Positions 51,701-63,109 of a DNA stretch of 64,000 nucleotides are shown here, in pieces. Under the pieces are notes generated by a model, which did not search any database, had not been told where the DNA came from, and saw nothing but the letters and a program-made list of their open reading frames with translations. This DNA comes from Ustulina deusta. Its lineage: Eukaryota > Ascomycota > Sordariomycetes > Xylariales > Xylariaceae. Numbering within the stretch: the first letter of the stretch is position 1; each line of letters begins with the position of its first letter. Location: assembly GCA_023159155.1 (NCBI GenBank), contig JAJNNX010000035.1, positions 124,001 to 188,000 on the forward strand, in the 5' to 3' direction. A program made the position numbers and the translations under genes.

Positions 51701-52889
51701 GGTACGGTGTACACGGCGATGGGAGGGGGGGCGAAAGGGAAGAAATATCACCCCGTGACAATGTATCCCCGTCACACACATCACACCCACACCCAACACG
51801 CGACACTAGATTGCGGAATGGTTGAGTAGTCAGGCAAGCACATCCTCAAGCCAAGCCCACACGGCCCCAACACAACACGACACACGACGTCCCCCATCAC
51901 CCCGTGCCAGTCTACGTGAGAGCCACACCGCTCGCACAGCCTCCGTCGTTTCACATCGTCGGTGTCACAGGTGCGAGGGTTTTATTTCACTTTTTTTGCA
52001 TGCCGATTGAAATGATAGAAGCACACGGAGCTCGGCTATGGACGCGAGACCGAGACTCAGGATGGCATCGGATATGGGGAGGACGTCGGAGCGACTGGGG
52101 GGCCTGCCTGTCCACGAGGACAAATGGATGTGGGCACAGTATGAGATCTCACGTCCAAGGGGCTGTTTGGTAATTGACGCGGCTGGGCGAAGTGTTCTCG
52201 CTGTTCAAATGTATGGGCCTCTGTTTAGTGACGCGCCCTCGGGAACGGAACGTGTAGTGTGGATAGGTAGTTCTCCCTACTCTGGCTTACTCCTTTGCTG
52301 CTCGAAATTTGTCTGTGCTAACCATTACTTCTTTATCCGTGTTCTATTTTTTTTTTTCACCTTTTTTTAATTCTTTCCTTTTTGATTCGGAGACTATATG
52401 CATATACTGTATAGTTTACATCCGTATTCTCTCAGTTTTGATTAGACATACCGCCGAGCACGATCTCCATTTCCAGGCAGGTATATTTTAAACCAGGTTC
52501 TTTTGGAAGCTGTGATTCTGTCCCTAAATTTGGTAGTACATATCCTTCTGAGCCGACATATTTCTAGGTGTGATATATCGTAAATCCGTAGAGACAGTGA
52601 TGTATGAGCTCGACTATCGTATAGCTTAAAGAAAAGCGTTACGTGTGCTAAATTGCGATATGGGGATATACCCGCGTGAAATCGACATGCGCTGCGCCAT
52701 TTCTCGTTCCCTATCTTACATGGAAGTGTACAGTTTCGCTTTTGAAGGCATGTATGTGAACACATGACGAAGTCGCCCGAAATAGCTGCGGCCATGAAAA
52801 GGGATTGCCCACATCCAACCATTTCATACACGTCCAAGTCCTGGACTAGTATTTAAGCGTGAAATCGATATACTTCTCGGGTCCCTGCT
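48736..52889. other. Intergenic region downstream of StuA
   Basis: The first few hundred bases are presumably StuA 3' UTR. Nothing else coding is recognised. A (CT)12 microsatellite lies at 51311-51334 and T-runs near 52340-52370. Confidence 0.5.
51311..51334 (+). repeat. (CT)12 microsatellite
   Basis: Twelve tandem CT units directly after a TTT, in non-coding DNA. Confidence 0.9.
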
Positions 52890-53228
52890 TCACGGCATAG
52901 AAGTGAGATAGAACCTCATCGCCAGCCAAGAGTTGGGGTCCTCGGAAGACCGCTTGAGGTTTGAAATTAGCCGTGTTTTACCTCCTAAAATCGGTAGCCA
53001 TTCGGAGCCCTTGCCGTTGTTTTCGTCAATAGTTGCAGTCGTCTGGATAAAACACCGCCCATCTAGCCGCTCTGCACTGAAGTCGAAATTGAGGCCTAGG
53101 AGGGCTAATCTAGTAATTCGTCTGAGTCTCATCCGCAGACACGCAAGCGGGAAAACATGTCCTATACGAGCACCAAAAACAAAAATATTCTGTAGTTTAT
53201 ATAGTTCATCCCAGGCAGACTTGAGCGA
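52890..53228 (-). pseudogene. Orphan coding-like exon, unrecognised family
   Basis: A 112-codon frame runs from just after an ACACTAG, a plausible splice acceptor at 53229, to a stop at 52890. Its translation reads like real protein: SLKSAWDELYKLQNIFVFG at its start, later LALLGLNFDFSAERLDG, and SWLAMRFYLTSMP at the end. It resembles the last exon of a fungal protein, possibly a C-terminal domain of an F-box-like family, but I do not recognise it firmly. Upstream minus-strand DNA (53230-53580) has short broken protein-like pieces and no clear ATG exon. It is either the 3' exon of a gene whose other exons I could not assemble or a relic. Confidence 0.35.
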
Positions 53229-54894
53229 CTAGTGTTGAAGTTATGGGAGTGACTTAATGTTGTCCACTTGATTAAGTAACTAAACAGCGAAAAAGTCTAA
53301 AGGCAGTAATCTTGTGGTCACATTCAAGAACTGCCATATCCTTCCTATATATATGATATCATACTTGAGATGATGATAACGGGTCGAAAAAGGTCTCCTC
53401 GATTGAGATGAGCATAGAAGCTGAAGAACCACCTCATACTTCCCGTATCAACAACGCTGCATGTACTTTCATTCGGGAAGTAAGCTCTGAAATCAAGCGT
53501 CTTGGGTTTCGATGTTGCTCACCAACCTCATAGCATGGTAAAATAAAGCAGACGAAATATATGATTATCTAATATCGGAAATTACCAAATCGCGAATGCA
53601 AAGTAGATACCCAAGTGTGTTTAGAAGTGTGAATTATATACCCATAATTAGATTGTTAGTTTCAATGCTACTTGCGTTGACATATAAATAAGGCCTACAC
53701 TTTCCAGCAGCCTGCATGCGACTATGAGTTGACAACCTCTCCGTACCTCTGGATTATCTGGCAGTATAAAATTTAACTTTCAGTTTTCTAACAATTATTG
53801 AAATAGGAATCTAACAAGGCCGTCCAGAGAACCACCGTGACCCTTAGTCTGTGGATAGTCACCTGCCGCAAGCGAGCTATCCTTAATTTTCTACGTTATA
53901 TCTAGAATGGCGTCCAATTCCTGCGTAAGCTTACATATTTCTGCTATATGCTAAATATCAGGTTTTTTAGTGTTCGAACGATGTGAATAGACCAGCCGTA
54001 TTTCCGAAAAAAGGCTTTCTTTCTAGGAATTAGTCTTAGGATTTCTACGATCATTCAATCAGACTATGATTGACTCTTGCAACACCCTACTAAATTTGAT
54101 CTACGAGCATAGAGTTGAAGTATTCTCTTAACAGTCTAGCCCCTGTTATAGTTATGCTGTTAGACAATCCTTGCAATTCCACGAAGTTACCACCGCCACA
54201 ACCTTTCTGAGTCTAGCCATGGAAAAACTAATCCATATTGCTTTCATCCCTTGATTCGGTGAATGAGAGGCATAGAATTGCTGGTTATTTTAGTAGGTCG
54301 CGAAGCTAAAGCTGACCAAAAGTATCAATTCGAGAAATCTTCCACTTCCAGCGTGAATGCTTCTATCTTCCCTTTTAGGGGACGAGGCCCCAGGTAAGCA
54401 GACTCCAGTTTGCGTTGCCACGGCCTAATTGTTTGGTATACAGAAATGCGAGTACTCTACACTAGATTAGGTGAATATTTGAGAACCCACGGGACTGGTT
54501 ACTCAACCCTTGACTGACGCCGTTCTCCTTACCAGCCTATTCATCGCGACTCTCGGCAACGTTAGTTGCACGCTCCAACGAAGCCTCACAATGCTTCTTC
54601 CCTTAACTGCCATTTCTATGAACATTACTGGATAGGTTCTTAATATAATATGGTAGATTTGAGAATTATGCACCAAACGAGATGCTATTCCTCACACTTT
54701 CAATATGGTTCACCCTTGAATGCCCGTAAGAAAATGTTGTCTGGGTCATTTGCCACCGCTGCTAGTTCCAAATCCTCGTAATAATGTCGTCATCGCTCTT
54801 TTCTGTAATAATGTGATAGATAAATTGGCAAATTATCACATCTCACTATGAAGCCCAATCACTTGATGTCTGAGTGTCTTTTTATGTCCTCAGT
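53229..54894. other. Region with possible gene debris
   Basis: Moderately AT-rich DNA without an assembled gene. Broken minus-strand fragments around 53400-53520 might belong to the orphan exon at 52890-53228. Confidence 0.4.
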
Positions 54895-56038
54895 ATGGCT
54901 GAAAACTCATTACCATTAATAAGCAGGCTTCTAAATATCAAGGATTTCAGTGATTTCACACTTGTATGTCATGGGCAGAAATTTGGACTTCATAAAACCA
55001 TCGTATGCTCACAGTCGTTTGTCATGGTGAATGACCTATGCAGTGGCCCTGGAGTGAGTTATATCACAATATCACTTGTATAGTGGTGGGTTTACAAATA
55101 TCCAGGAAGCCACAGCCAATGTTTTGCACGTCTTGTTCGATACCGAGAGTATAAAACGGTTGCTTGAATTCATATACACTGGAGATTGCCAGTTGTCTCC
55201 GGACCCAGCTCTGGAACTCCTCTCGTCTAGCATATCGAGGGACTCCGGTGTGGAATTCAGGAAAGTAATCCAGAATCTCTTGAGCTCTGATTGCAGATAA
55301 GCAAGTCTCATGTCAAATTCCCAACAAACTACGGATTCTTCTAAGCTAATTTCGAATAATGGTAGGGATGAGCTCGTGGTTCTAATTAGTGTTCCTGAGG
55401 CTTGGCGTGTGATGCCCGCAAGAATTCCATAGTGAGCTATTACGACATATTAGCACTCTCGGCACCAGCCATAGTAAGGTCGATGAGATTTTAGTACAGA
55501 TATGATCTGCAGATGCATTCTGGAACTTGATTCGGGAGTCACCAGATTCTACAAGTGACCAAGAATACCATTAATTCCTTGCAGCAAAAGCAGTTCATCG
55601 CGCAGATGAGCTGGCGGAGCGGCACATATTCGAGGAAGGAGGAGCAGCAGAAAGACTCACCCCCTACATGCTACGCATTCTCATGGCGAACTTGAAAGCG
55701 GCCAAGGCCCAAGGACAGGAGCTTATATCAAAGTTGTCTCTCAAAAAACGAAACTAGATGAGGAGGATCGAAAGGTAGTTGATCGATCGAAAGCGCTCGA
55801 CGCCTGCGTCCAGCTTCCGGGGACGAACTCGCGCTGCAATAACTGCGGAATCGATTTGCCTGCACGCTTGAGCGGACAGCATGGAATCATCGGAAACATA
55901 TTCTCCGGCGCTCTCGGTGTTCTCACCGCCATGAAGAATCGATCTGAAAAGATATTGTATCACTTTATCTTGGGGAGCTGGCGCCTCGAGGCTTCTAACC
56001 TAGTCCCTTACCGCGGATCCGTTCATCACAAGTTGTAA
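54895..56038 (+). pseudogene. Decayed BTB/POZ-domain gene
   Basis: Starts with an ATG at 54895 and a BTB start (FSDFTLVCHGQKFGLHKTIV). An intron at 55054-55105 (GTGAGT...CCAG) joins to EATANVLHVLFDTESIKRLLEFIYTGD, the typical end of the BTB fold; the frame stops at 55300. Further protein-like pieces follow in broken order: FWNLIRESPDSTSD near 55520-55560; AKAVHRADELAERHIFEEGGAAERLTPYMLRILMANLKAAK in the next ~130 bases; and a cysteine-bearing tail (SRCNNCGIDLPARL) near 55825-55870. In-frame stops lie between them. Together they mirror the plan of fungal BTB proteins (BTB, helical region, Cys-rich end). Some stops could be repaired by further introns, but at least one interrupts a continuous helix-like stretch (near 55572), so I call it a relic paralogue of the gene at 57056. 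Confidence 0.6.
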
Positions 56039-57055
56039 GTCTATTTATTTTACCTGGTCGACAGGCAGGTCACTACAGCTTACAACAGCAAGTGCGGTGA
56101 TACACAATAAAGCAACACAATTCGAGACAGTAGTCAACCGATACATCAAGGTTATGTCCCAACTGTTCTCGCAAATTATCCACGCGTCCAGCATGTTACG
56201 TACCTCACACCATTATAGCAGACAGGAGCATCAATGCCAAATTTCAGGACCATTGGAATCGACAACTTTAGCATTAGAAAGGCCCTGTATTCCAGGTAGC
56301 CTTGCTTGTTCACCTCACATGGTGTAAATACGAATAAAAACTTGGCCAAAAGTAAGGAAGGTCTATGTGCCTCTGTATACAGAAGGAAATGGCTTTACTA
56401 GGTACCTACCTAGGTAAGTCCCGACTGTATAACTATCTGCTCCCTGCCCTGCTTCTACCTACCTAGGTAGGTAGGTAGCAAGTACCGAACCTACTAGTAG
56501 TTCTAGAGACTTGCATATATCTGAGTGTATCGGTAATAACGTTGGCTGGGTATCTTCAGATGAGGACACCTGAATATGTAGGTATCCTCTTGGGCATATA
56601 AGTGCCTACCTCGGGTACTTCAGTATCGATATAAGGTACCTCCGGTACCTTGGTATCTTGAAAATGGCACCTGCCTCAGTTGAATCAGCGTACATACCTA
56701 GGTGCCTTCCTAAGTACCCTGGAAGGTTGCCGTGCCATCTGTTTGTTAATATCTCAGATAGCCAAGTGCATCAATATACCTATCTAGGTAGTTTCCTGGC
56801 AACCTAACCTCATCTCTCCCATCTCTCCCCTCTCCCCTCGTCTCTTGCCTCTCGCACCTCTGCCCTGCACTTACCGCCCCAGAGACTTCAAAAGTGGCCA
56901 GTCTCCCGCCCTGTTGTGTGCTGCATCTCATCGCAGTGCCCCCATTCGACCCGAAACTCGGTCCAACTCTTGTGCCTTCGTACCCAACAGATTCACTCGA
57001 AGTTTACAGGAAACACCACTGGGAACCTGACGCCATTCTCCCCCAGTCTGACACC
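56039..57055. other. Intergenic and promoter region of the intact BTB gene
   Basis: A dense cluster of TAGGTA/GGTACC words lies at 56395-56720, including a perfect 20-bp palindrome at 56455-56474 centred on CCTAGG. A CT-rich tract at 56806-56860 probably marks the transcription start zone of the downstream gene. No coding sequence is seen. Confidence 0.55.
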
Positions 57056-57968
57056 ATGGCCAACGTGGGGACGACCGTTGCACAGCTCCTGCTCTCTGAA
57101 AAGTACAGCGACTTGACGCTCGTATGTAACGGCCAAGAGTTTCGTGTGCATAAGGCCATCGTATGCCCCCAGTCTCCTGTCATTGATTCTGCTCTGAAGC
57201 GCCGGTTCGAGGTACTTCTGAATATTTCCACTTTTGGCTATTAGCAAGTGGATGGGCGTTAACAACCTTACAGGAAGCGAGAACCAACAAGATCGAAGTC
57301 GAATTCGGCATTGAGATACTGAAGTGCATGCTTGACTATATGTACAAAGCGAATTACAAGGAGGAGCCAGTCGGCCCTGTGCAACGTGTCCAGTCCACTC
57401 AGGAAGGTTGGCCTGCTTCCTCGACCATTGCCAACACCATGCTTTACCATGTACGTGTGAACGGCATTGCCGATTACTATGACGTGACCGGCCTGGCCAC
57501 ACTTTCAGTTACCAGACTTTCCGTGTTGCTTCAGCAATACTGGTCAGAGCGCGGATTTTGTGAACTCGTCCAGGAGGCTGGGACCTTGACGGGAGACAAA
57601 AATCTTCGCCAGCTTCTAATTAAAACGGCTGCTTCGCACGCTCCTGAGCTTTTGCACGGAGGTTGGTTTTCCGAAGGAAGGATTGCGAACGAAATGGCCG
57701 CCGAGGTTTTGAAGGCTTTATCCGGACATGTCGAACATCTCCGTTCTCGAATTGTGAGGGCTGAGACCAAGAACAACAGTCTAGAGAATCTCCTCCGAGA
57801 GCTTATCGACGTCTGGCATGTAAGAAACATTTTGGATGCGTGATCCAGCCACCCTCACAGAATCCAGAAAAGAGACATTTCATTCGTTGTGCCGACTGTG
57901 GTTGTCGCCATGTGTTCGACTGTCGGAGAGATTGTCCTACCCTTGCGCCTCCTCCATTCCAAAAGTGA
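57056..57968 (+). CDS. BTB/POZ-domain protein with Cys-rich tail
   Basis: Exons are 57056-57211, 57274-57819 and 57861-57968 (269 residues). The ATG at 57056 has a good context (CACCATGG). The BTB fold spans about 17-80: YSDLTLVCNGQEFRVHKAIVC, then EARTNKIEVEF and LKCMLDYMYKANY. The LYHVRVNGIADYYDV segment and the helical middle (to ~233) match the usual fungal layout after a BTB domain. The last exon adds RCADCGCRH with further cysteines (Cys244, 247, 249, 255, 259), as in related proteins that end in a small, possibly metal-binding motif. The last intron is short (41 nt, GTAAGA donor, weak branch site); without it the protein would end seven residues after the splice point. BTB proteins of this lineage-expanded type may be cullin-3 adaptors or scaffolds; no substrate is known. 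Confidence 0.75.
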
Positions 57969-58748
57969 CGAACACGTCGTCAACAAACTCAGAAGACCTG
58001 CAGTATCCAGGGGGAATGGGCCAGGATAGAATGGACTTGGTAATAAACGGTAACAGCATTGGGCTACTGAGATATTGGTTGCAACACAGCAAGATTGGCA
58101 GTTGTGAAGTGGTTAGGATATGTGGAGAACCACCTAGATAATCTGAACACGGAACCGGGCAGCTCGCCCGCCTCACGTTTAAGCCGCATAATAGTGAACC
58201 CTCGGCAACAAAGAATCTAGCGCAGGTGTAACTAGGATACGTAGTAGTACTATGATCGTGATAGTCTACTGCTTGAATGATCCCCTAATAGATAACTGGC
58301 TAACAAGTTTCCAACAATTTGATAACTCATGCTGGCTGTCCGAACATTTCCATTGGTCCGAGCAGACTGCTTCGCACCGAAAGAGAAGACACCATCCGAA
58401 TACGCACTAAACTAGGCTAGACCTATTAGCTCAAGCATAACATCGTCATGATTTGCCAAGATCATCGACAAAACAAGCCAAAACTTGTGCAACCATATCT
58501 TTATGCATAGCCTTCAACAACTTCACAGAGTTCCTCTAGTAGTGCGCGCTCTACCCGTAGAATCTAGTTCCCGTCGATAAAGTTTAGATATGAGCCGTTA
58601 CTGCTATAGCGCATATACATGCGACGTAAACACCATCACCGATGAGCCGCATCTTCGCCTTTCCCACGAGATAGAATTTCTCACGAACTGACACTCTACG
58701 TAGAAACCTCGAACAAATCACAGCCATGCCTTCACCTCGGAGTATACC

Positions 58749-58774
58749 TACATACATACATACATACATACATA
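58749..58774 (+). repeat. (TACA)n microsatellite
   Basis: Six and a half tandem TACA units in non-coding DNA. Confidence 0.9.
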
Positions 58775-59076
58775 TCGTCTGGTATTATCCATCTACCCGA
58801 AGAACAAACAAACCAGCTTGCTCTAGATAGAGTTCGGATAGCGGGGGCGTTCGTTCGCTCGTTCATTCGGTTCCTCGTCACGACCGTTAATTAGCACGGA
58901 GATCCATCGCATTCTCGAGATCCGGCGCCCGATTTTCGCATGTACGGCGAACGTCATCGACGTGGGTAGGTAGTCGGTCACCTAGGTTAGCGACGGGTAT
59001 ACCCAGCGTCGTGGGGGGTTCCGTTGAGCCACTCGGTTTTTTTGCCTAGTGGGTCGACAGTATGCGTAGATCGACG

Positions 59077-59099
59077 CACACACACACACACACACACAC
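59077..59099 (+). repeat. (CA)n microsatellite
   Basis: About eleven CA units in non-coding DNA. Confidence 0.9.
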
Positions 59100-60884
59100 C
59101 CGAGGACGGAAATAGACTTGCTGAAACGTCGTTCAACCTAACGTCCCGATGGTATCGCCATCGCTGAGCTGAAACGTAGGCGGTACCAGAGTGGCATGTT
59201 GGCAATACAAGTTGTCTCCGAACGAACCTGGCCAAAAGAAACGCGCGTCTTAGACAATTCACGGGAGGAGCAATAAAACCCAGTAGGTAGACAGATGCGA
59301 GCGCCGTGAGATAGGCGAGGGCGAACCCAGTGGGCCGAGGCCCGGTTACTTCCGGAGTGATCATGATACCTTGGCATGTCGTCCGCCCTGTCCTAGGTAG
59401 GCCGCCATCGCAGTGATTCAGCCTGGGGAGAGACCACACCCATTAGTGCCATGAATCTGACCTGACGATGGCTTCGTCAAGACCGAGCAGACATGACGAT
59501 ATTTCCGTAGATTTTTGCTTTGCGCGAGTATTATCTAGCGGTTAATATCGCTCGCATCTTGATCGTCATCATCTCGTCTTCCAAATGCGGTCGGAACTCC
59601 ACCGTTTCCTTCCTTCTGCCCGGCGCCCCGCCATGGGATCAGCCCTGTGCCTGGCAACGGCACTGTCACTGGCGAAAACGACCCTGACGCGGGGCTGCAT
59701 AGTACAAAGTAGGTAGCGGATCGTTTCTGTCTAAGGAATGTAGCCCCCCCCCCGTAAGTGTGCCGGAAGCCATGAGAGCCAACAGCGAAGCGAAGGGTTC
59801 CAAAAGTAGAGAGATGGGTGCAGTCGTCGATCCTTGGAGATCCTCACTCTCCTTATGTACCTACTCTATCTAGGTAGATTGAATGGAAAAAGCTCTCTCA
59901 AGAGCTTGAGAGATCTTGAGAGAGAATTTTATCTTGAACGTTTTCGACATACCCTAAGGTTAGACATGTCACATACCGCACGTACTGTACGGTTATTGTT
60001 CCTTTCCCACGTGGATCGAGCCGCGCGAGGTGGGCCAAGAAGTTTGGATGATCGTGGGGTACGTCAACAGTGCGGGGAGAGTTGTACCAGATCTTTAAGA
60101 GAATGCGCTAAGAGCTGCCGTATGGTACCTATACCATCTTGAAATTCGTGGGTTCAGGTCTCCCCTAGAAGGTTGTCGCGTGACTTTTGATCATATTATA
60201 CTACCTACCTAGGCAGATTGCTTTCTCCTTGGCTACAGACTCTAGATATGCGATAGTAGTTGTGAACTTTCTCGCCAACCGTCTTATGTGATCGGCTGGT
60301 CTTGATACTCCGTATTTACTCGATCCCGTCGGGTCGTGCCAAATAAGGAATCGAGACTAGCCAAATGGTAAGCTCTTCACTAGGAAGAGGGCTCTTGTTA
60401 TTGAGCTTACGGTATGGTATGATGGGTGAACCGGATTGTCGGTGGACCAAGCGAGTTATTATTGTGGAGAGCAACCAGAATTAATCAAGCGTCAATGACA
60501 TGGAAACTCGAGTTCATCAATCACATGTGGTCCAGAGCAGCCTTTAATAGACGGCTATTGGGCATCGCCCAACGCGCGACTACTATTCAATTGAATCAAA
60601 TGATAGTCAGTGTGCTCGTTAATGAGCACATTTATAGTATCTCAGCAGCTCCACTGCAGCGACTATAAGCCGTGAAGGACTGTTATTGTGACCCATCTTC
60701 CCAAGGAACTAACGCCAAAATTAAAATGATACTGGGCAAAGGCGGGTTCGAAAAACTATCGAACCGCCTATAGGATGCCGTCCTTGGGAGAGGTTGGAAA
60801 CTCCCACTAGAAAATCAAATTCGCTCTCCTGGCCGATTTAGGAAATATGTTCGTTGCGATCGTGACAGTAACACCAGGTTCGGG

Positions 60885-61601
60885 TTAGAGAGCGAGTTTT
60901 CCTTGATTACTCTGCTGACTTAAAACATCATCAACCAGACCTCTCCAGAGACCTGTCAACATGCCGGGGGTTTGATCAGCGGGCTCGGCATCGTGGATGA
61001 ATTTTAATTCGACGCCGTCCATCCCCATTCCCTCAATCTCTGTGAGAGCGGACGGTGAGACGAGATCTGGGTTAGCAGCGACGATGCTGATATCATGAAC
61101 AGTAGCGGGGCCATCAGCGGACTCGGGGGTATGTTGGAACATGACATTGTCGGGCAGTAGGGGGACACGAAGATTGTCGAACGGGTCTTGGTTAGCGCCC
61201 TTGAAAACGGCCGAGCCGGGGAAGACGATGCTGTCTACGCTTTTGGCCGTTGCATGCGAAGTGGCAGTACTCGAGAAGGTCTGCATTAGACGCATCTTAC
61301 GAGGTTGAGGATGCGGTAGGTTGGATGATCGAGTGTACAGATGGCGAGAGCGCTATTCACGGGAATATCTAGTTAGCCACGGGGTCTGCGTAGTTCATCT
61401 CGTTGGCGGTTGCGCGCGAGGCCATCGTAGGTCGGACAGTCTTACATCAGGCTCTGTATTCCGTTCCTTGAGGAGATCTGCATATTTCCTCGACAGAGGC
61501 GCACTGGCCTTGGAGCTCGTGAGGAGAGTCGAGGGCTGAGCGGATGTGGTCATGGAGCGAGCGAGCTTAGCGACAGGACCAGTAACACGGGGGCCAGCCA
61601 T
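60885..61601 (-). CDS. Conserved ascomycete protein, probably mitochondrial
   Basis: Exons are 61601-61446 and 61352-60885 (207 residues), with one 93-nt intron (61353-61445; GTAAGA donor, GGCTAAC branch site, AATAG acceptor) that joins the two frames in phase. The N-terminus (MAGPRVTGPVAKLARSMTTSAQ) is basic, hydroxylated and free of acidic residues, as expected for a mitochondrial presequence. A KYADLLKERN motif follows at about 39-48. The C-terminal part carries a FDNLRVPLLPDNVMFQH motif, then ISIVAANPDLVSPSALTEIEG, GVELKFIHD and PGMLTGLWRGLVDDVL. I remember this pattern from an uncharacterised family present across Pezizomycotina; its role is not known to me. It is the only well-supported gene in the last 6 kb. 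Confidence 0.75.
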
Positions 61602-63077
61602 TTTGACGATGCGATTGCAACTCTTTACAGCGAGAGTAGTATTGTATTAGGCTAGGCAGTGGTGTGAATAGAACAAGACGAAGGCTAAAAAATGCTGATA
61701 GAAAGCCAATTAGCTGCCTTGAGGCCTGAATGATGTGAAGGATGAATCGGAGAGTTGGAGGGCGCAGATGAAGAGTATGGGAGGGGTGCAATTGGATTGG
61801 ATGGATGATATGCTGGTGTTATACGGAGTATAAGCTGTCGGAGGTCCGGGAGCTTGAAGAGATCCTGACGACAACACAAAACACGAAGCCGATACAGGTC
61901 TGGGGGGTAATAGCGAGACACTCACCTGATGGTGGTTGGATGGTCCAAGACTTGGGGTAAAAAGACTAGAACACATTCAAGACGGCAGAACATACGAGAT
62001 GATCAGGCCGTCTTAATATACCTACCTGATATGCATCGGCAGGAGGAGGTATGTTAGGTACTGTAGATAGTATACAGTAGTGTGCCAGCCTAGTGGTCGG
62101 CTAAGTGAGTTAGTAAGTACAGGTGGACATGCAGAACCTACCTAGCTAGGCTAGTTACCTAGTCGAGTCAGTTACCTGGGGTAGGTAGTTATACCTGTAC
62201 AGTATTACGTCAAGTACCAAAACACTAACTAGGAGTTTTGCAGGTATACTTATTTCCCACCTGAGCTTAGAGGATGTGCAGTGTACACTCTACGAGCCCC
62301 AAAGACGTGTCAGATAGTATGTTATGTACAGCTTGTTACAGATTGACAGGGCGGTGTACTTAGGTACCTATTTGTGAAGGTCTGGTTTCGATGATTTCTT
62401 CTCTATTTACCCTTGCATGAGAGGCATAGTGTACGCATAGTAAGCTCCCCATTGCTGCAGCAAGCGTATGCAAGCATCGATGGCTGGAAGTAAGAAAGCC
62501 GTGAGAGACTTATTCTACTCCCTGCTGTCATCTGACTGGGTTTGTATTGACCTTCGCTATGCTTCGAGTACGACAACATACAAATAGGTCGCTAGATTGA
62601 ATTAGATTGCGCAGCGAGAACAGTCTCGCAGCCCAGATGGTCGAGAGCTCGGGGTTGTCGAATAGGAATGCTCCCGGTGGAGAGCTGTCACCGCTACCAG
62701 AACCGCTGCCACGGCACTTCCACCCTGCCCACTCTTCTCACCTGTTGAGAAATAAGCTCTGACCATCCTCTGCCCACCTGCCTGTATACCCTACATACAC
62801 TATCCCGGCAGACCCCGGGAAACCTGTGATTTGATTCATCTGGAGTCGGGCTAGCCATCCACGGCATAGCGAGCTGCTCAACAGAGCCAAAGACCAATCA
62901 CAAATAGCCTAGTTGAAACCAGACAGGTCACGTTCCCCTTCCTTTCTCCTGCCGTTCCTGAGTTATTGTCCTTGGCAAAGAAGAACACCAGAGGAACAAT
63001 ACGACCTACATATAATAACACCCACAGTGCCAAGAGAACGTCAAAGGGGAACAACCTATGAAATTTGGATAGATCAG

Positions 63078-63109
<32 letters not shown>

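Larger units (their letters stand above)
57969..60884. other. Intergenic region
   Basis: No gene recognised. It contains (TACA)n at 58749-58774, (CA)n at 59077-59099, and a nested inverted repeat at 59893-59924. A tRNA-like D-arm word occurs near 60356 but no tRNA can be folded around it. Confidence 0.5.

Noticed and set aside
58749..58774. TACA repeat considered as a CRISPR-like or telomeric array
   Set aside because: It is a plain tetranucleotide microsatellite without spacers and does not match the TTAGGG telomere unit.
60350..60450. tRNA-like A-box word (TAGCCAAATGGTA)
   Set aside because: No matching T-arm with a GGTTCAANNCC-type B box at the right distance and no cloverleaf could be drawn.
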